Of a DNA stretch of 64,000 bases, positions 36,968 through 45,517 are shown piece after piece. This stretch comes from JABDJZ01 sp047619685 (GTDB lineage: Bacteria; Bacteroidota; Rhodothermia; Rhodothermales; UBA10348): contig JBLHLC010000017.1 of the NCBI GenBank assembly GCA_047619685.1, forward strand, positions 1 to 64,000, in the 5' to 3' direction. Each line of letters starts with the position of its first letter. Position 1 is the first letter of the stretch. The notes below the pieces were generated by a model, which saw only the letters and a program-made list of their open reading frames with translations, searched no databases and was not told the origin of the DNA. The position numbers and the translations under genes were made by a program.

Positions 36968-37759
36968 CTAGGGCACGATCGCGACGATGCGGAGCGGGCC
37001 GCCGGAGCCGCCTGATATTTTTATGGGAAGGGCGATGACCGAAAAGCCGGTCGCTGGCAGGGCACTCATGTCTGCCACATTCTCAAACGCCGGAATATTT
37101 GCGGCAAAGAGGATTCTGTGCGACATGAAATCTGCTGATTGACCGCGGTCGATCGACGCGGTGTCGAGTCCGATGGCCGCTATGTTGCGATTTGCCACCA
37201 GCCACTCCGCGGCCTCGGGGGCGATACCCGGAAAGTGGAGCTTGGGAACGGCGTCCGCCCCGCGCTCGGCGGTGCCCATATACGTCTCCCGGTCTGGCCA
37301 GAAGCGGGCGAAGCCGGTCCGAAGGAGCACGATATGCCCGTCCGGGATCGGCCCATGTTGCGCCTCCCAGTTGATGAAATCATCCGCAGAAATCAGGTAG
37401 TCCGGGTCCGCACTCGCCTCAGTGACGTCGATCATGACCGCAGGTGCCACGAGACGCTCCAGCGGTATTTGATCGTTGGTGTGTTTCCCCTCGGCAAAAT
37501 GAACGGGCGCGTCCAAATGGGTGCCTCCGTGCTCGGAGGTCCTGAAGGTGTTGGCCTCGTACCAATAGCCGCCGTCTGTCATTCCAATAAAGTCGGGCAC
37601 CATTTCAAATGCCGGTGCGGTCGGCCAGGATGGCGTGTTCTCGTCAAATGTGTGCGTCAGATCAATCAGCGATCCACCCGGAAACGCCGCCTGTTGTGGT
37701 GGAGGGGCCTGGGCAGCGGTGCAGCCGGCCAGGACAAAAACGAGAGCGATGCGCATCAT
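36968..37759 (-). CDS. Cyclase-family lipoprotein (kynurenine formamidase-like)
   Basis: A 263-residue metal-dependent hydrolase of the cyclase family. The signature HGGTHLDAPVHF (in SEHGGTHLDAPVHFAEGKH) gives the metal ligands, and IDLTHTFDENTPSWP and GLDTASIDRGQSADFMSHRI are also family features. The N-terminus MMRIALVFVLAGCTAAQ is a lipoprotein signal with LAGC, so it acts in the envelope. Family members hydrolyse N-formylkynurenine, isatin or similar amides; the substrate is unknown, and no tryptophan-degradation genes are near. It converges with ftsX, the stops 4 bp apart. Confidence 0.88.
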   Translation of the reverse strand: MMRIALVFVLAGCTAAQAPPPQQAAFPGGSLIDLTHTFDENTPSWPTAPAFEMVPDFIGMTDGGYWYEANTFRTSEHGGTHLDAPVHFAEGKHTNDQIPLERLVAPAVMIDVTEASADPDYLISADDFINWEAQHGPIPDGHIVLLRTGFARFWPDRETYMGTAERGADAVPKLHFPGIAPEAAEWLVANRNIAAIGLDTASIDRGQSADFMSHRILFAANIPAFENVADMSALPATGFSVIALPIKISGGSGGPLRIVAIVP

Positions 37760-37840
37760 GATTGCAGGGATGGGTGTTCAGCATGTTACATCAATCAGGG
37801 TCGGAGCGAAACAGCCGGGGCGCCGTTAGAGCGCGCTGAC

Positions 37841-38833
37841 ATGACCATCGGCCTCATATACGACCTGCATCAATCCTACCCCTGGCGGCCCGGAGACCCT
37901 CCGGATGCCGACGCGGAGTACGAGCCCATCGAGACGGTGGAGGCTCTGGAGCAGGCCATTGGCGCTCTGGGCCATGACACACTACGTATCGGGACGCCGC
38001 GGGACCTTCTGCTGCGGGGACCTCGCGGCATCGACGCGGCGGTCAATATTGCGGAAGGCGCGTGGACGCGAAACAGGGAGGGCTGGGCGCCGACCTTGTT
38101 GGAGATGTGGGGTATTCCCTACCTGGGCTCGGACGCCCTGGCGTTGTCCCTCAGCCTGGACAAGGTGTATACCAAAGAACTGGCGGCAGCGGCGGGTCTG
38201 CACACCCCCGCATTTGCTTCGTTCGAAGCCGGGCAGGAGGTCGTGGCGCCCGCCGGGTACCCACTTTTCGTCAAACCGCGCCTGGAGGGGACGGCCAAGG
38301 GAATCCGTCCGAGCAGCGTGGTCCACAATCTGGCAGAACTCGAGGCCGAAGTCGCATTCGTTACCCGGGAATACGGCCAAGCTGCCTTGGTAGAGGCTTT
38401 CATTGTAGGGGGCGGAGAATACACGGTAGCCGTGGTGGGCAACCCTCCCAGGGCCCTCCCGATGCTGCAGCGCGCCGTGGATCAAGGAACCCGTATTGGG
38501 TCACATGCCCTCGAGCGATTTGGCGACCGCGCCTGGGCATTGGAAGGGACCATGGATCCGGGGCTTGAGTCTCTGATGCAGCGTCAATCGCTGGCGGTGT
38601 TTGAGAAATTGGGTTGTCGCGATTTCGCCAGGATAGACTTTCGGGTGGATGCCGACGGCATCGCGTGGTTTCTTGAGATCAATCCCCTCCCGACCTTCGC
38701 GCCCGACGGGACTTTCGCCGTGATGGCCGAACTCATGGGGCAGAGTTACCCGGAGTTCCTCTCAGACCTGCTGAGGGAGGCGTTGGAGCGCGCACTTTCC
38801 GAAAGACAACCCAGCTACACGGATCACGCATGA
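37841..38833 (+). CDS. ATP-grasp ligase, D-Ala-D-Ala ligase-like
   Basis: A 330-residue ATP-grasp enzyme that should join a carboxylate to an amine with ATP. The C-terminal half has the fold's motifs: PLFVKPRLEGTAKGI, ALVEAFIVGGGEYTVAVVGN and FRVDADGIAWFLEINPLPTF with Mg ligands. The N-terminal half lacks the E-H-x-V-S segment that holds the first D-alanine in cell-wall Ddl and instead reads IYDLHQSYPWRPGD, with AAVNIAEG where Ddl has a similar loop. It is therefore probably not the cell-wall ligase. The ATG at 37841 is chosen because upstream in-frame sequence lies antisense to the cyclase gene. Its stop overlaps the next gene's ATG (ATGA). Confidence 0.87.
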   Translation: MTIGLIYDLHQSYPWRPGDPPDADAEYEPIETVEALEQAIGALGHDTLRIGTPRDLLLRGPRGIDAAVNIAEGAWTRNREGWAPTLLEMWGIPYLGSDALALSLSLDKVYTKELAAAAGLHTPAFASFEAGQEVVAPAGYPLFVKPRLEGTAKGIRPSSVVHNLAELEAEVAFVTREYGQAALVEAFIVGGGEYTVAVVGNPPRALPMLQRAVDQGTRIGSHALERFGDRAWALEGTMDPGLESLMQRQSLAVFEKLGCRDFARIDFRVDADGIAWFLEINPLPTFAPDGTFAVMAELMGQSYPEFLSDLLREALERALSERQPSYTDHA

Positions 38834-40035
38834 CACGGCCCGATCACGTTTCAGAAACAGATTGGGCCGACTGGAAATGGCACATGCGGAATCGGGTGTC
38901 CAGTCCCGAGGCATTGGCCGACTGGATCCATCCGACGGACGATGAACTGAGCGGCATCGAGGAGACAAAGGGCATCTTCCGATGGAATATTACTCCGTAT
39001 TACGCGTCGCTTATGGATCCGACGGACGCATCGTGTGCGGTTCGACGGCAAGTAGTGCCGCTGGCCGTGGAGTGTGAGCCGGACCTGGTGGGCGTGGTTG
39101 ACCCGCTCGAGGAAGTGGCCCATTCGCCCGTCAAGAATCTCATTCACAACTACCCGGACCGCGTGGCTTTTTGCGTCACGTCGGAATGCGCGATCTACTG
39201 TCGATACTGCCTCCGCAAGCGTATGGTGGGCGATTCCGACGCCATGATGCGCAAGAACGAGGTCGATGAAGCCGTCGACTATATCGCCGGACATCCCGAA
39301 ATACGGGACGTGCTCCTGACGGGAGGAGACCCGCTCACGTTCGGCGACAAAGGCATCGAGCGCATAGTCTCTGCTCTTCGTGCCATACCGCACGTCAAGA
39401 TTATCCGGATCGGTAGCCGGATGCCGGTAAAGTTACCCCAGCGGATTACGCCCGAATTGGTTGATATGCTTTCGCAATACCATCCGATTTGGGTGAACAC
39501 ACATTTCAACCATCCGAAGGAGTTGACCGCCGACGCAGATGCAGCGCTGGGCCGCCTTCTTGGAGGGGGGATACCCGTCGGCAACCAGACGGTACTCCTG
39601 CGGGGTATCAATGACAATCTGGACACCCTTCGTGACCTGTTCAACGGGCTTGTCCACATGCGAGCCAGGCCCTACTACCTCTATCAGGCGCAGCTGATTG
39701 GCGGCACGAGGCACCTTCGCACGTCAATTGAGCACGGAATGCAGCTCATGGAGCGCCTGCAGGGCACCATGACTGGGTTCGGAATACCTGCATACGTTCT
39801 GGACACGCCGTACGGCAAGGTGCCATTGACCCGATCGTGGGTGTTGGGGCGATGCGGGGATCACGTGGTCATGCGCACCACTCGCGGGACGGTCTGGGCG
39901 GAGCCCAATCCACGGCCGCCGGGGGATCCCTCAGAGCCGCTTCCCGAAATTCCGATGCCGGCGGGCGCAGAAACAATTCCAACGGGCGCCGCAAAATTTG
40001 GCGAGGAGCAGCGCTGGGTGGTTCCGGCCCTCTGA
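38830..40035 (+). CDS. KamA-family radical SAM aminomutase, altered substrate pocket
   Basis: A 401-residue member of the lysine 2,3-aminomutase family, which moves an amino group from C2 to C3 using S-adenosylmethionine, a 4Fe-4S cluster and PLP. The cluster cysteines are in SECAIYCRYCLRKRM (C-x3-C-x2-C). GGDPL (LLTGGDPLTFGDKGIERI) is conserved, and the PLP lysine is probably in VLDTPYGKVPL, where lysine enzymes have a four-glycine loop. The lysine-binding aspartate of YQCDLS in known lysine enzymes is replaced (YLYQAQLIGG), while the second aspartate (VLD) is kept. The substrate is thus uncertain. The ATG overlaps the ATP-grasp gene's stop, so the two are made together. Confidence 0.88.
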   Translation: MTRPDHVSETDWADWKWHMRNRVSSPEALADWIHPTDDELSGIEETKGIFRWNITPYYASLMDPTDASCAVRRQVVPLAVECEPDLVGVVDPLEEVAHSPVKNLIHNYPDRVAFCVTSECAIYCRYCLRKRMVGDSDAMMRKNEVDEAVDYIAGHPEIRDVLLTGGDPLTFGDKGIERIVSALRAIPHVKIIRIGSRMPVKLPQRITPELVDMLSQYHPIWVNTHFNHPKELTADADAALGRLLGGGIPVGNQTVLLRGINDNLDTLRDLFNGLVHMRARPYYLYQAQLIGGTRHLRTSIEHGMQLMERLQGTMTGFGIPAYVLDTPYGKVPLTRSWVLGRCGDHVVMRTTRGTVWAEPNPRPPGDPSEPLPEIPMPAGAETIPTGAAKFGEEQRWVVPAL

Positions 40036-40038
40036 GAC

Positions 40039-41169
40039 TTACCGCAAGAGGGTAACGGTCCGCGTGAGCACCGTGGTGGCCGTCGATAGCCGGTAGAAAT
40101 AGAGACCACTGGGCAGCCCGGCCGCTTCGAAACGCACCTCGTGTTGCCCGGCCTGCCAGAAGCCATCGGCAAGCGTCTCTACCTGTCGCCCGAGCATGTC
40201 GAAGACAGACAGGTGCACGTCCGATGCCGCTGGAAGGGCAAAGCTGAACGTGGTGGTAGGGTTGAAAGGATTCGGATAGGCGGGAAGGAGGGAGATCTCC
40301 AGAGGCAGCTCTTCAGACTCCGTGGCCGTGGAGTTCAGTGCGCCGTACGCCATGCAGGTGACCGCTTCGTAGTCGCGGTTGCTGTTGATGCCGACCGCAG
40401 CAAATGGAGTGGCCTGGCCAGTCCCAAGGTTGATCTCTACCAAGTTCGGGCCGTCTCCGCCAGGGGACGCAAACAGGCGACCCTCCTCATCAAACGAAAG
40501 GCCTTCCAGATCCCGTACAGAAAGAGCGGCCAGGCTGTTGGCGTTGCCACTGACCCGGTCAATCGTGACGAGCGTAGAATTGTCGTCCAGGTCCGTAACG
40601 ACGGCGAACAGATTTCCAGTGATCGGACTGACCGCGATGTCATCGACATGGACCTCGCCGCCACCGAAGTTCACGTGCACGTAGTCTCGTCCGACACCGA
40701 AAGCACCCTCCACGACCCGGCCGTTGTTGGGGTCAATCTGAACCAGAAAGTCTGTACCTGTGCGCCTCACTGAGCCAAAGAGTTCGCCGGATGAGGGATC
40801 GAATGTCAAGCCATCCACGTCCCCAGCCGAGAGCGGACCAGACTCGCCGTAGGCCGTTCCAAGCCATCCAACCGGGGAAAAAGTACCAGTCGAAAGGTCA
40901 ATGGTCCCCAGAAGGCCACCATCGGCCGCATAAATGGCGGGCGTGAATGGGTGGAAGGCCATCGCTTCAATGTTCAGTGTGCCCGTGAGGCCCACCTCTG
41001 TTTCCACGCCCGAGGCCTTGTCCACCGCGGTCAGCACATCGGCATCGAAGCGCACGCCGTTGTTATCGGCCACCAGATAACAGAAGGCCTCAGCCCCCGT
41101 GGACTGGGCTGCGACAGGAGCCACAAGGAGCGCTGCAACAGCAAGCGCAAGAAAAGTCCGACCAGACAT
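40039..41169 (-). CDS. Secreted propeller-like protein with T9SS sorting domain
   Basis: A 376-residue exported protein, the shortest of four tandem relatives. The ATG at 41169 opens a signal peptide (MSGRTFLALAVAALLVAPVAAQ). Residues about 26-290 form the module shared with the three larger genes: FCYLVADNNG at the start, then repeated turns such as GTIDLSTGTFSPVGWLG, DVDGLTFDPSSGELFGSVRR, VHVDDIAVSPITGNLFAVV and YEAVTCMA at the end, consistent with a beta propeller. The last 80 residues are the sorting domain (AYPNPFNPTTTFSF, VFDMLGRQVETL, LPSGLYFYRLS). It has its own signal peptide and a terminator separates it from the gene upstream. Confidence 0.87.
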   Translation of the reverse strand: MSGRTFLALAVAALLVAPVAAQSTGAEAFCYLVADNNGVRFDADVLTAVDKASGVETEVGLTGTLNIEAMAFHPFTPAIYAADGGLLGTIDLSTGTFSPVGWLGTAYGESGPLSAGDVDGLTFDPSSGELFGSVRRTGTDFLVQIDPNNGRVVEGAFGVGRDYVHVNFGGGEVHVDDIAVSPITGNLFAVVTDLDDNSTLVTIDRVSGNANSLAALSVRDLEGLSFDEEGRLFASPGGDGPNLVEINLGTGQATPFAAVGINSNRDYEAVTCMAYGALNSTATESEELPLEISLLPAYPNPFNPTTTFSFALPAASDVHLSVFDMLGRQVETLADGFWQAGQHEVRFEAAGLPSGLYFYRLSTATTVLTRTVTLLR

Positions 41170-41221
41170 GGCAATACCGATAGAGTTCAATCTCTTCTGG
41201 TATCGGCATGGCGAGAGGGGT

Positions 41222-41259
41222 CTAAAGAAAAGGGCCGGCCCCCGCAACGGAGCCGGCCC
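41222..41259 (-). terminator. Rho-independent terminator after the 1367-residue surface protein
   Basis: On the minus strand GGGGCCGGC (41259 downward) pairs with GCCGGCCC (41239-41232), followed by TTTTCTTT. It lies 35 bp past the stop at 41294. Confidence 0.75.
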
Positions 41260-41293
41260 CACTAAAACAAGGAGTCGTGTCGAGGAGAGACGT

Positions 41294-44200
41294 CTACTTG
41301 ATTAGAATCATGGGTCTGGTATGAACACCGTTCGCGGTGACCATTCGGGCGAAGTAGGTGCCGCTCGGCATGGCACCCGCCCGGAATGTGACCTCGTGGC
41401 TGCCTGCCTGAATGTTGCCATCGTGCAGGAGGGCAACTTCCCGTCCGAGGACGTCAAAGACCGCCAACCTGATCTGCCCCGACTCTGGCACCTGGAAGGT
41501 GACCGTGGTCTGCGGATTGAACGGGTTGGGGTAGTTGCCCTTGAGGGCGTATTCGCCCGGCAGCTCTGCCGTTGGCTCGTCCTCGGATGCCGTGGAGAAT
41601 GCGCCGGAGACCGGCACGCCGGTTTCCGTGGCCGAGAGGCCGAAGCCACCCACTGTGCCCGCAACCGGTCCATTCGAGAGCGTTTGGGCTCCGAAGGGAA
41701 GGGTCGAAGACACCACCTGCATGAGGAAGTCGCCGTTGGCCGCCGTATTGAAGCGCACTTGACCCATCTCGTCCGAGGCGGCCTGTGCGACCAGTACATC
41801 GCCGATATCCAGCGTGCCGTTGGCGTTCAGGTCCCTGAACAAATCCACACCCACACCCGCAAAGCCGGCTTCGCCCGTCTGATAGGCGCCGTCTCCGTTG
41901 GCATCTGCAAAGAGCGTCGTGCCCAGAGCGTTGGTTTTGCCGGTGAGACAGTCAAGGCCGCCGTAGCCAGCACCGGGGTCGTACCCGCTGCCTGAGCCGT
42001 TGCCCGGGTCGGGACCGTACGACCCATAGCCCGGCGCCGCCGGAGCTCCGGGGTCCGTGTAACCCACGCCGCTTCCAGCTGACCCGTACGAACCCTGACC
42101 AAGCGTAGCCTCGATCGTGATCGAGATGTTGATCCCGATGTCGAGGCCAATCAGAAGGGGAATCTCGGTCGCCGTAGAGGCGAAGAGTTCTCCGTTGTTG
42201 AAGAACGACAGGCCGTTGATACGGCCGGTACCCAGGTCGCGGACATCGGTGACCGTACCAAATGTGCGGTCGATCTGTGCCATGCGAGCAGACAGTCCGT
42301 CTGCCGTTCCCACGGCGAAGAGCGAGCCGTCGACCGGGTTGATGGCAATGTCATCCACCTGCGGCATCTCCGCTCCCACGACGATGTAGTCGCTGCGGGG
42401 CCCGAAGGCGCCACGGACGGCGCGACCGGTCAGCGGATCAACCTCAATGATGAGGTCTGATGCGTCCTCGCGTTGCACGATTCCAAAGAGACGTCCCTGG
42501 AAGGGGTCAAACGAGAGCCCGGTGACGCCGGTGAAGTCCTGCGGGCCGACTGCGCCTTCGCCGGAGCCCATATAGCCGATCCGATCGAACTGGCCGGTGG
42601 CCGCATTGATTGTGCCCAGCGTTTCACCATCGGTCGCGAAGAGCGTCTCAGTCCACGGGCTGTAGGCCACGGCGGCTATGTCGTCAGACAAGCCAGCCAG
42701 GAGTACATCGCTCGTTGCGCCCGGCGCAAAGGTTGACACCTCGCGATTACCGGTCAGGTAGCAGAGCGGGTCATCGCTCGGAGCCTGCGGGTACGACGGG
42801 TACGACTCGCGGAAACCGAACTCGATACCGGTCACGTGGCTTCCGCCTGAGACCCACACAGGCACGCGGGCTGCCGTGGTCCGGAAGAATCCAGCCGGCA
42901 CCGTGATGTCCATAATCCGGACGCAGTACTCGCCGGTCTCCACATCCCAGAAGGTGAAGTTGCCGCTCTTGTCAGAATCCAGCGAGGCGATTTCTACATC
43001 GTCAAAGGTGCCGCAGGTGCGGTCCAGTCCAATGGTCAGGAGATCCACTTCGAAGCCGCCAAGACCGGTTTCGTAGTGGTTGAAGATGCCATCCACGTTG
43101 TCGTCCAGGAAGACCAGGCCGGAGATGGATCCGGTGGGCTCAGGCGCTTGATCCACGAAGATGGAGACGCAGTCCTGGTCGTCCTCGGCGTCGGGGCCGC
43201 CAACGAGAGGGCCGTACGCTTCGGCGCCGGAGCGGGAGTCGCGGTCGCCCTGATCGGCGTCCCAGACTTCCGCGCAGTTGCGGATCTCCCCGTCATCGTC
43301 CACGCGGGCCTCAAAGGAGACGGTGATGGATTTGCCTGGGCGCAGCTCTGCGATTGTCCAGGAGAAATCGTGCTCATCGTAGGTGATGCCACCTGGCTGA
43401 CCAGGAATGCTGGAGTCGGTCGCCGATCCCTCCTGAAACCACAGTCTGCTGGAGAAATAGTCCTTGATGACCACGTTGGTTGCAGTGGCGGTAGGAATCT
43501 CGACACCCTGCTCAAACTGCCGATTGGTCAGCGTGAGGGAATAGGTAACAAAGTCACCAACGCGAGGGGTCTCGTTGGAGACGCGTTTGACCAATTCCAG
43601 GTCAGGCCGTTTGGGCGTCACCCAGACGGTGACGCAAGACTGATCGTCCTCGGACTCGTGTCCGTATGCAAGCGGCCCACCCGATTGCACGGCGGTGCGT
43701 GAGTCCCGGTCGTTGGGATCGGCCGCGTGTACTTCGGCGCAGTTGGAGTACTCACCGGCGTTGACCATTTCGGCCTGCATCACCAGGGTGAGCGACTTGC
43801 CGGCTCGCAGCGACTCGATGTGCCACGACGTATTGGCCGGGTTAAAGGTTATGCCATTGGTGCCGCCAACAGTGGCTGAACCGTCCACATAGTGCTGCCC
43901 GGGCTGGAGGTAATCGGCGATCGTGATGCTGGTAGCATCGGCCGTCGGGAGTTCGGCACCATCCACGAAATTGCGGTTGGTGACGGTCACAGAGTAGGTG
44001 ATGATGTCTCCCTGGATGGGACGGTCATCGTCAACCACCTTGAGGACTTCCAGGTCAACAAGGAGGGCACCCGCCCAGAGGCTGACACAGTCCTCGTCGT
44101 CCTGGCGTTTGGCGTTCGCGAGTGGCCCGCCGGACTCGGCGCCGGTCGTGGAGTCGCGATCCGGCATGTCGGCATCCCAAACTTCGGCGCAGTTGGTGTA

Positions 44201-45397
44201 TTCACCCTCAGCCTCCACTTTGGCGCGGATGACGAGCGATGTGGCTTTGCCGGGATTCAGTTCCCCAAGGTGCCAGGTGGTCGAAGCCTCGTCAAACGTG
44301 CCGAGTCCGGTACTGGCGTCGACCAGCGTCAGGCCGTGTGGCAGGTAGTCCTTGACCTGAATGTCCCGAGCGATGTTGGTCGGGAATGCCCGGCCGTCCT
44401 TGGACTCCGTGTTATTGGCGAGTGTGATCGTGAAGGTGACAATGTCTCCCTCCAGGGGATACTGGTTATCGACCACCTTGGTGACCTCAAGGTCAATGGT
44501 CTTCCCCTGCGACGGGCGCACGATGACCGTGCTGCTGTTGTTGGCCGTATTCAGGTCAGGCAGAGAACCGCCACTCTCGACGGTAGCCGTGTTGGTAAAC
44601 GTGGCCCCGCACGCAGCCCAACCAAATTGGCGAAAGGTCGCCGACTCGCCCGCTCCAAGGTCCAGAATCCAGGTTGTGGTCTTGAAATCTCCGACGCGTG
44701 CATACCCGTGGCTCACCTCGGGCTGGTTGATTCGGTCGAAACATCCGCTCGGATCCGCCAGCCGGTCCCGGATGACCACGCCCCAAACTGCGGGGCCGTT
44801 GTTCGTGACCGTGAGACCAAACTCAAGGCGCTGTCCGACAACAGGATCAGGATGAGAGACCGTCTTCTCAATGGAGATGTCGGTGCTCGCGATCGGGTTA
44901 ACCCAAACCTCAGACTCGTGGTTTGATGGGTTCGGATCAGGATTGGAGCCAGAGGTCAGTACCCAGGCCTTGTTGGAGAATGCTGTAGCACAGGTGATAC
45001 GAACGGCCTGCGTGGCGGTCATGGTCTGCCCGGCATCCAGCGTCCCGGTCCAGAGGTAGCCCTCCTCAGGGGTGCCTACCCAGTTACCGTGCGAAAACTG
45101 TGGTTGCCCGATTACTTCGGCACAATCTGCTCCGTCGTTGAACAGGTCGCGGACTTTGGCCAGGTTGGTCGCACCTCCGCTGTTGTGGACCGTGACCGTG
45201 AACGTGATACGCTCTCCCAGAGCAGGTGTGGTATCGGTGACGGATTTAGTGAGGGTGAGATCCGAGGCGGCGGAAGTCGCCCCCGGGGTCAGGTCGAGAC
45301 CGGAGCCCGAGGCGGCCCACGCGGGTGTCGTGAGCAAAACCGCGGCCGCGACCGGTACAAGAGCCTTCCTGATGCGCTCGAGAATTGTGGTAGACAT
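41294..45397 (-). CDS. Giant T9SS-sorted surface protein: DUF11 repeats, SdrD, propeller module
   Basis: A 1367-residue exported protein. Signal peptide at residues 1-29 (LVPVAAAVLLTTPAWAA). Five DUF11 repeats start at about residues 46, 172, 300, 446 and 597 (DLEVTKVVDN, DLELVKRVSN type openings). The last three are each followed by a Cys/Asp-rich segment (NCAEVWDAD, DRDS, DDQDC). An SdrD B-like domain begins near 755 (GSISGLVFLDDNVDGIF). The propeller-like module runs from about 876 (DPLCYLTGN) to about 1150 (GLDCLTGK) and contains a Gly/Tyr/Pro-rich insertion near 1100-1148. A short Cna-like piece (FADANGDGAYQTGEAG) and the T9SS sorting domain (NYPNPFNPQTTV, MPSGTYFARM) end it. Probably a long surface stalk or adhesin; the ligand is unknown. 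Confidence 0.9.
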   Translation of the reverse strand: MSTTILERIRKALVPVAAAVLLTTPAWAASGSGLDLTPGATSAASDLTLTKSVTDTTPALGERITFTVTVHNSGGATNLAKVRDLFNDGADCAEVIGQPQFSHGNWVGTPEEGYLWTGTLDAGQTMTATQAVRITCATAFSNKAWVLTSGSNPDPNPSNHESEVWVNPIASTDISIEKTVSHPDPVVGQRLEFGLTVTNNGPAVWGVVIRDRLADPSGCFDRINQPEVSHGYARVGDFKTTTWILDLGAGESATFRQFGWAACGATFTNTATVESGGSLPDLNTANNSSTVIVRPSQGKTIDLEVTKVVDNQYPLEGDIVTFTITLANNTESKDGRAFPTNIARDIQVKDYLPHGLTLVDASTGLGTFDEASTTWHLGELNPGKATSLVIRAKVEAEGEYTNCAEVWDADMPDRDSTTGAESGGPLANAKRQDDEDCVSLWAGALLVDLEVLKVVDDDRPIQGDIITYSVTVTNRNFVDGAELPTADATSITIADYLQPGQHYVDGSATVGGTNGITFNPANTSWHIESLRAGKSLTLVMQAEMVNAGEYSNCAEVHAADPNDRDSRTAVQSGGPLAYGHESEDDQSCVTVWVTPKRPDLELVKRVSNETPRVGDFVTYSLTLTNRQFEQGVEIPTATATNVVIKDYFSSRLWFQEGSATDSSIPGQPGGITYDEHDFSWTIAELRPGKSITVSFEARVDDDGEIRNCAEVWDADQGDRDSRSGAEAYGPLVGGPDAEDDQDCVSIFVDQAPEPTGSISGLVFLDDNVDGIFNHYETGLGGFEVDLLTIGLDRTCGTFDDVEIASLDSDKSGNFTFWDVETGEYCVRIMDITVPAGFFRTTAARVPVWVSGGSHVTGIEFGFRESYPSYPQAPSDDPLCYLTGNREVSTFAPGATSDVLLAGLSDDIAAVAYSPWTETLFATDGETLGTINAATGQFDRIGYMGSGEGAVGPQDFTGVTGLSFDPFQGRLFGIVQREDASDLIIEVDPLTGRAVRGAFGPRSDYIVVGAEMPQVDDIAINPVDGSLFAVGTADGLSARMAQIDRTFGTVTDVRDLGTGRINGLSFFNNGELFASTATEIPLLIGLDIGINISITIEATLGQGSYGSAGSGVGYTDPGAPAAPGYGSYGPDPGNGSGSGYDPGAGYGGLDCLTGKTNALGTTLFADANGDGAYQTGEAGFAGVGVDLFRDLNANGTLDIGDVLVAQAASDEMGQVRFNTAANGDFLMQVVSSTLPFGAQTLSNGPVAGTVGGFGLSATETGVPVSGAFSTASEDEPTAELPGEYALKGNYPNPFNPQTTVTFQVPESGQIRLAVFDVLGREVALLHDGNIQAGSHEVTFRAGAMPSGTYFARMVTANGVHTRPMILIK

Positions 45398-45465
45398 AAC
45401 TGTCTCTGGGTGTAAGCGAATGGGGTAGCCGCGAGTAGCGGCTCGAGACGGACGACCAGAATGGG

Positions 45466-45508
45466 CGACCCGGGAGATCCCGGGCCGGCGGAGGAGGCCC
45501 CGCCGACC
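45466..45508 (-). other. Two GC-rich dyads downstream of the next surface-protein gene
   Basis: Just past the stop at 45518 lie GGCGG/CCGCC arms (about 45486-45506) and the palindrome CCCGGGAGATCCCGGG (45469-45484, 7-bp arms). There is no T-run, so a terminator or mRNA-stabilising role is only possible. Confidence 0.3.
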
Positions 45509-45517
45509 CGATTCCCG

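Noticed and set aside
37139..37840. N-terminal extension of the ATP-grasp ligase
   Set aside because: The extension is antisense to the cyclase-family gene, and the conserved protein begins at the ATG at 37841.
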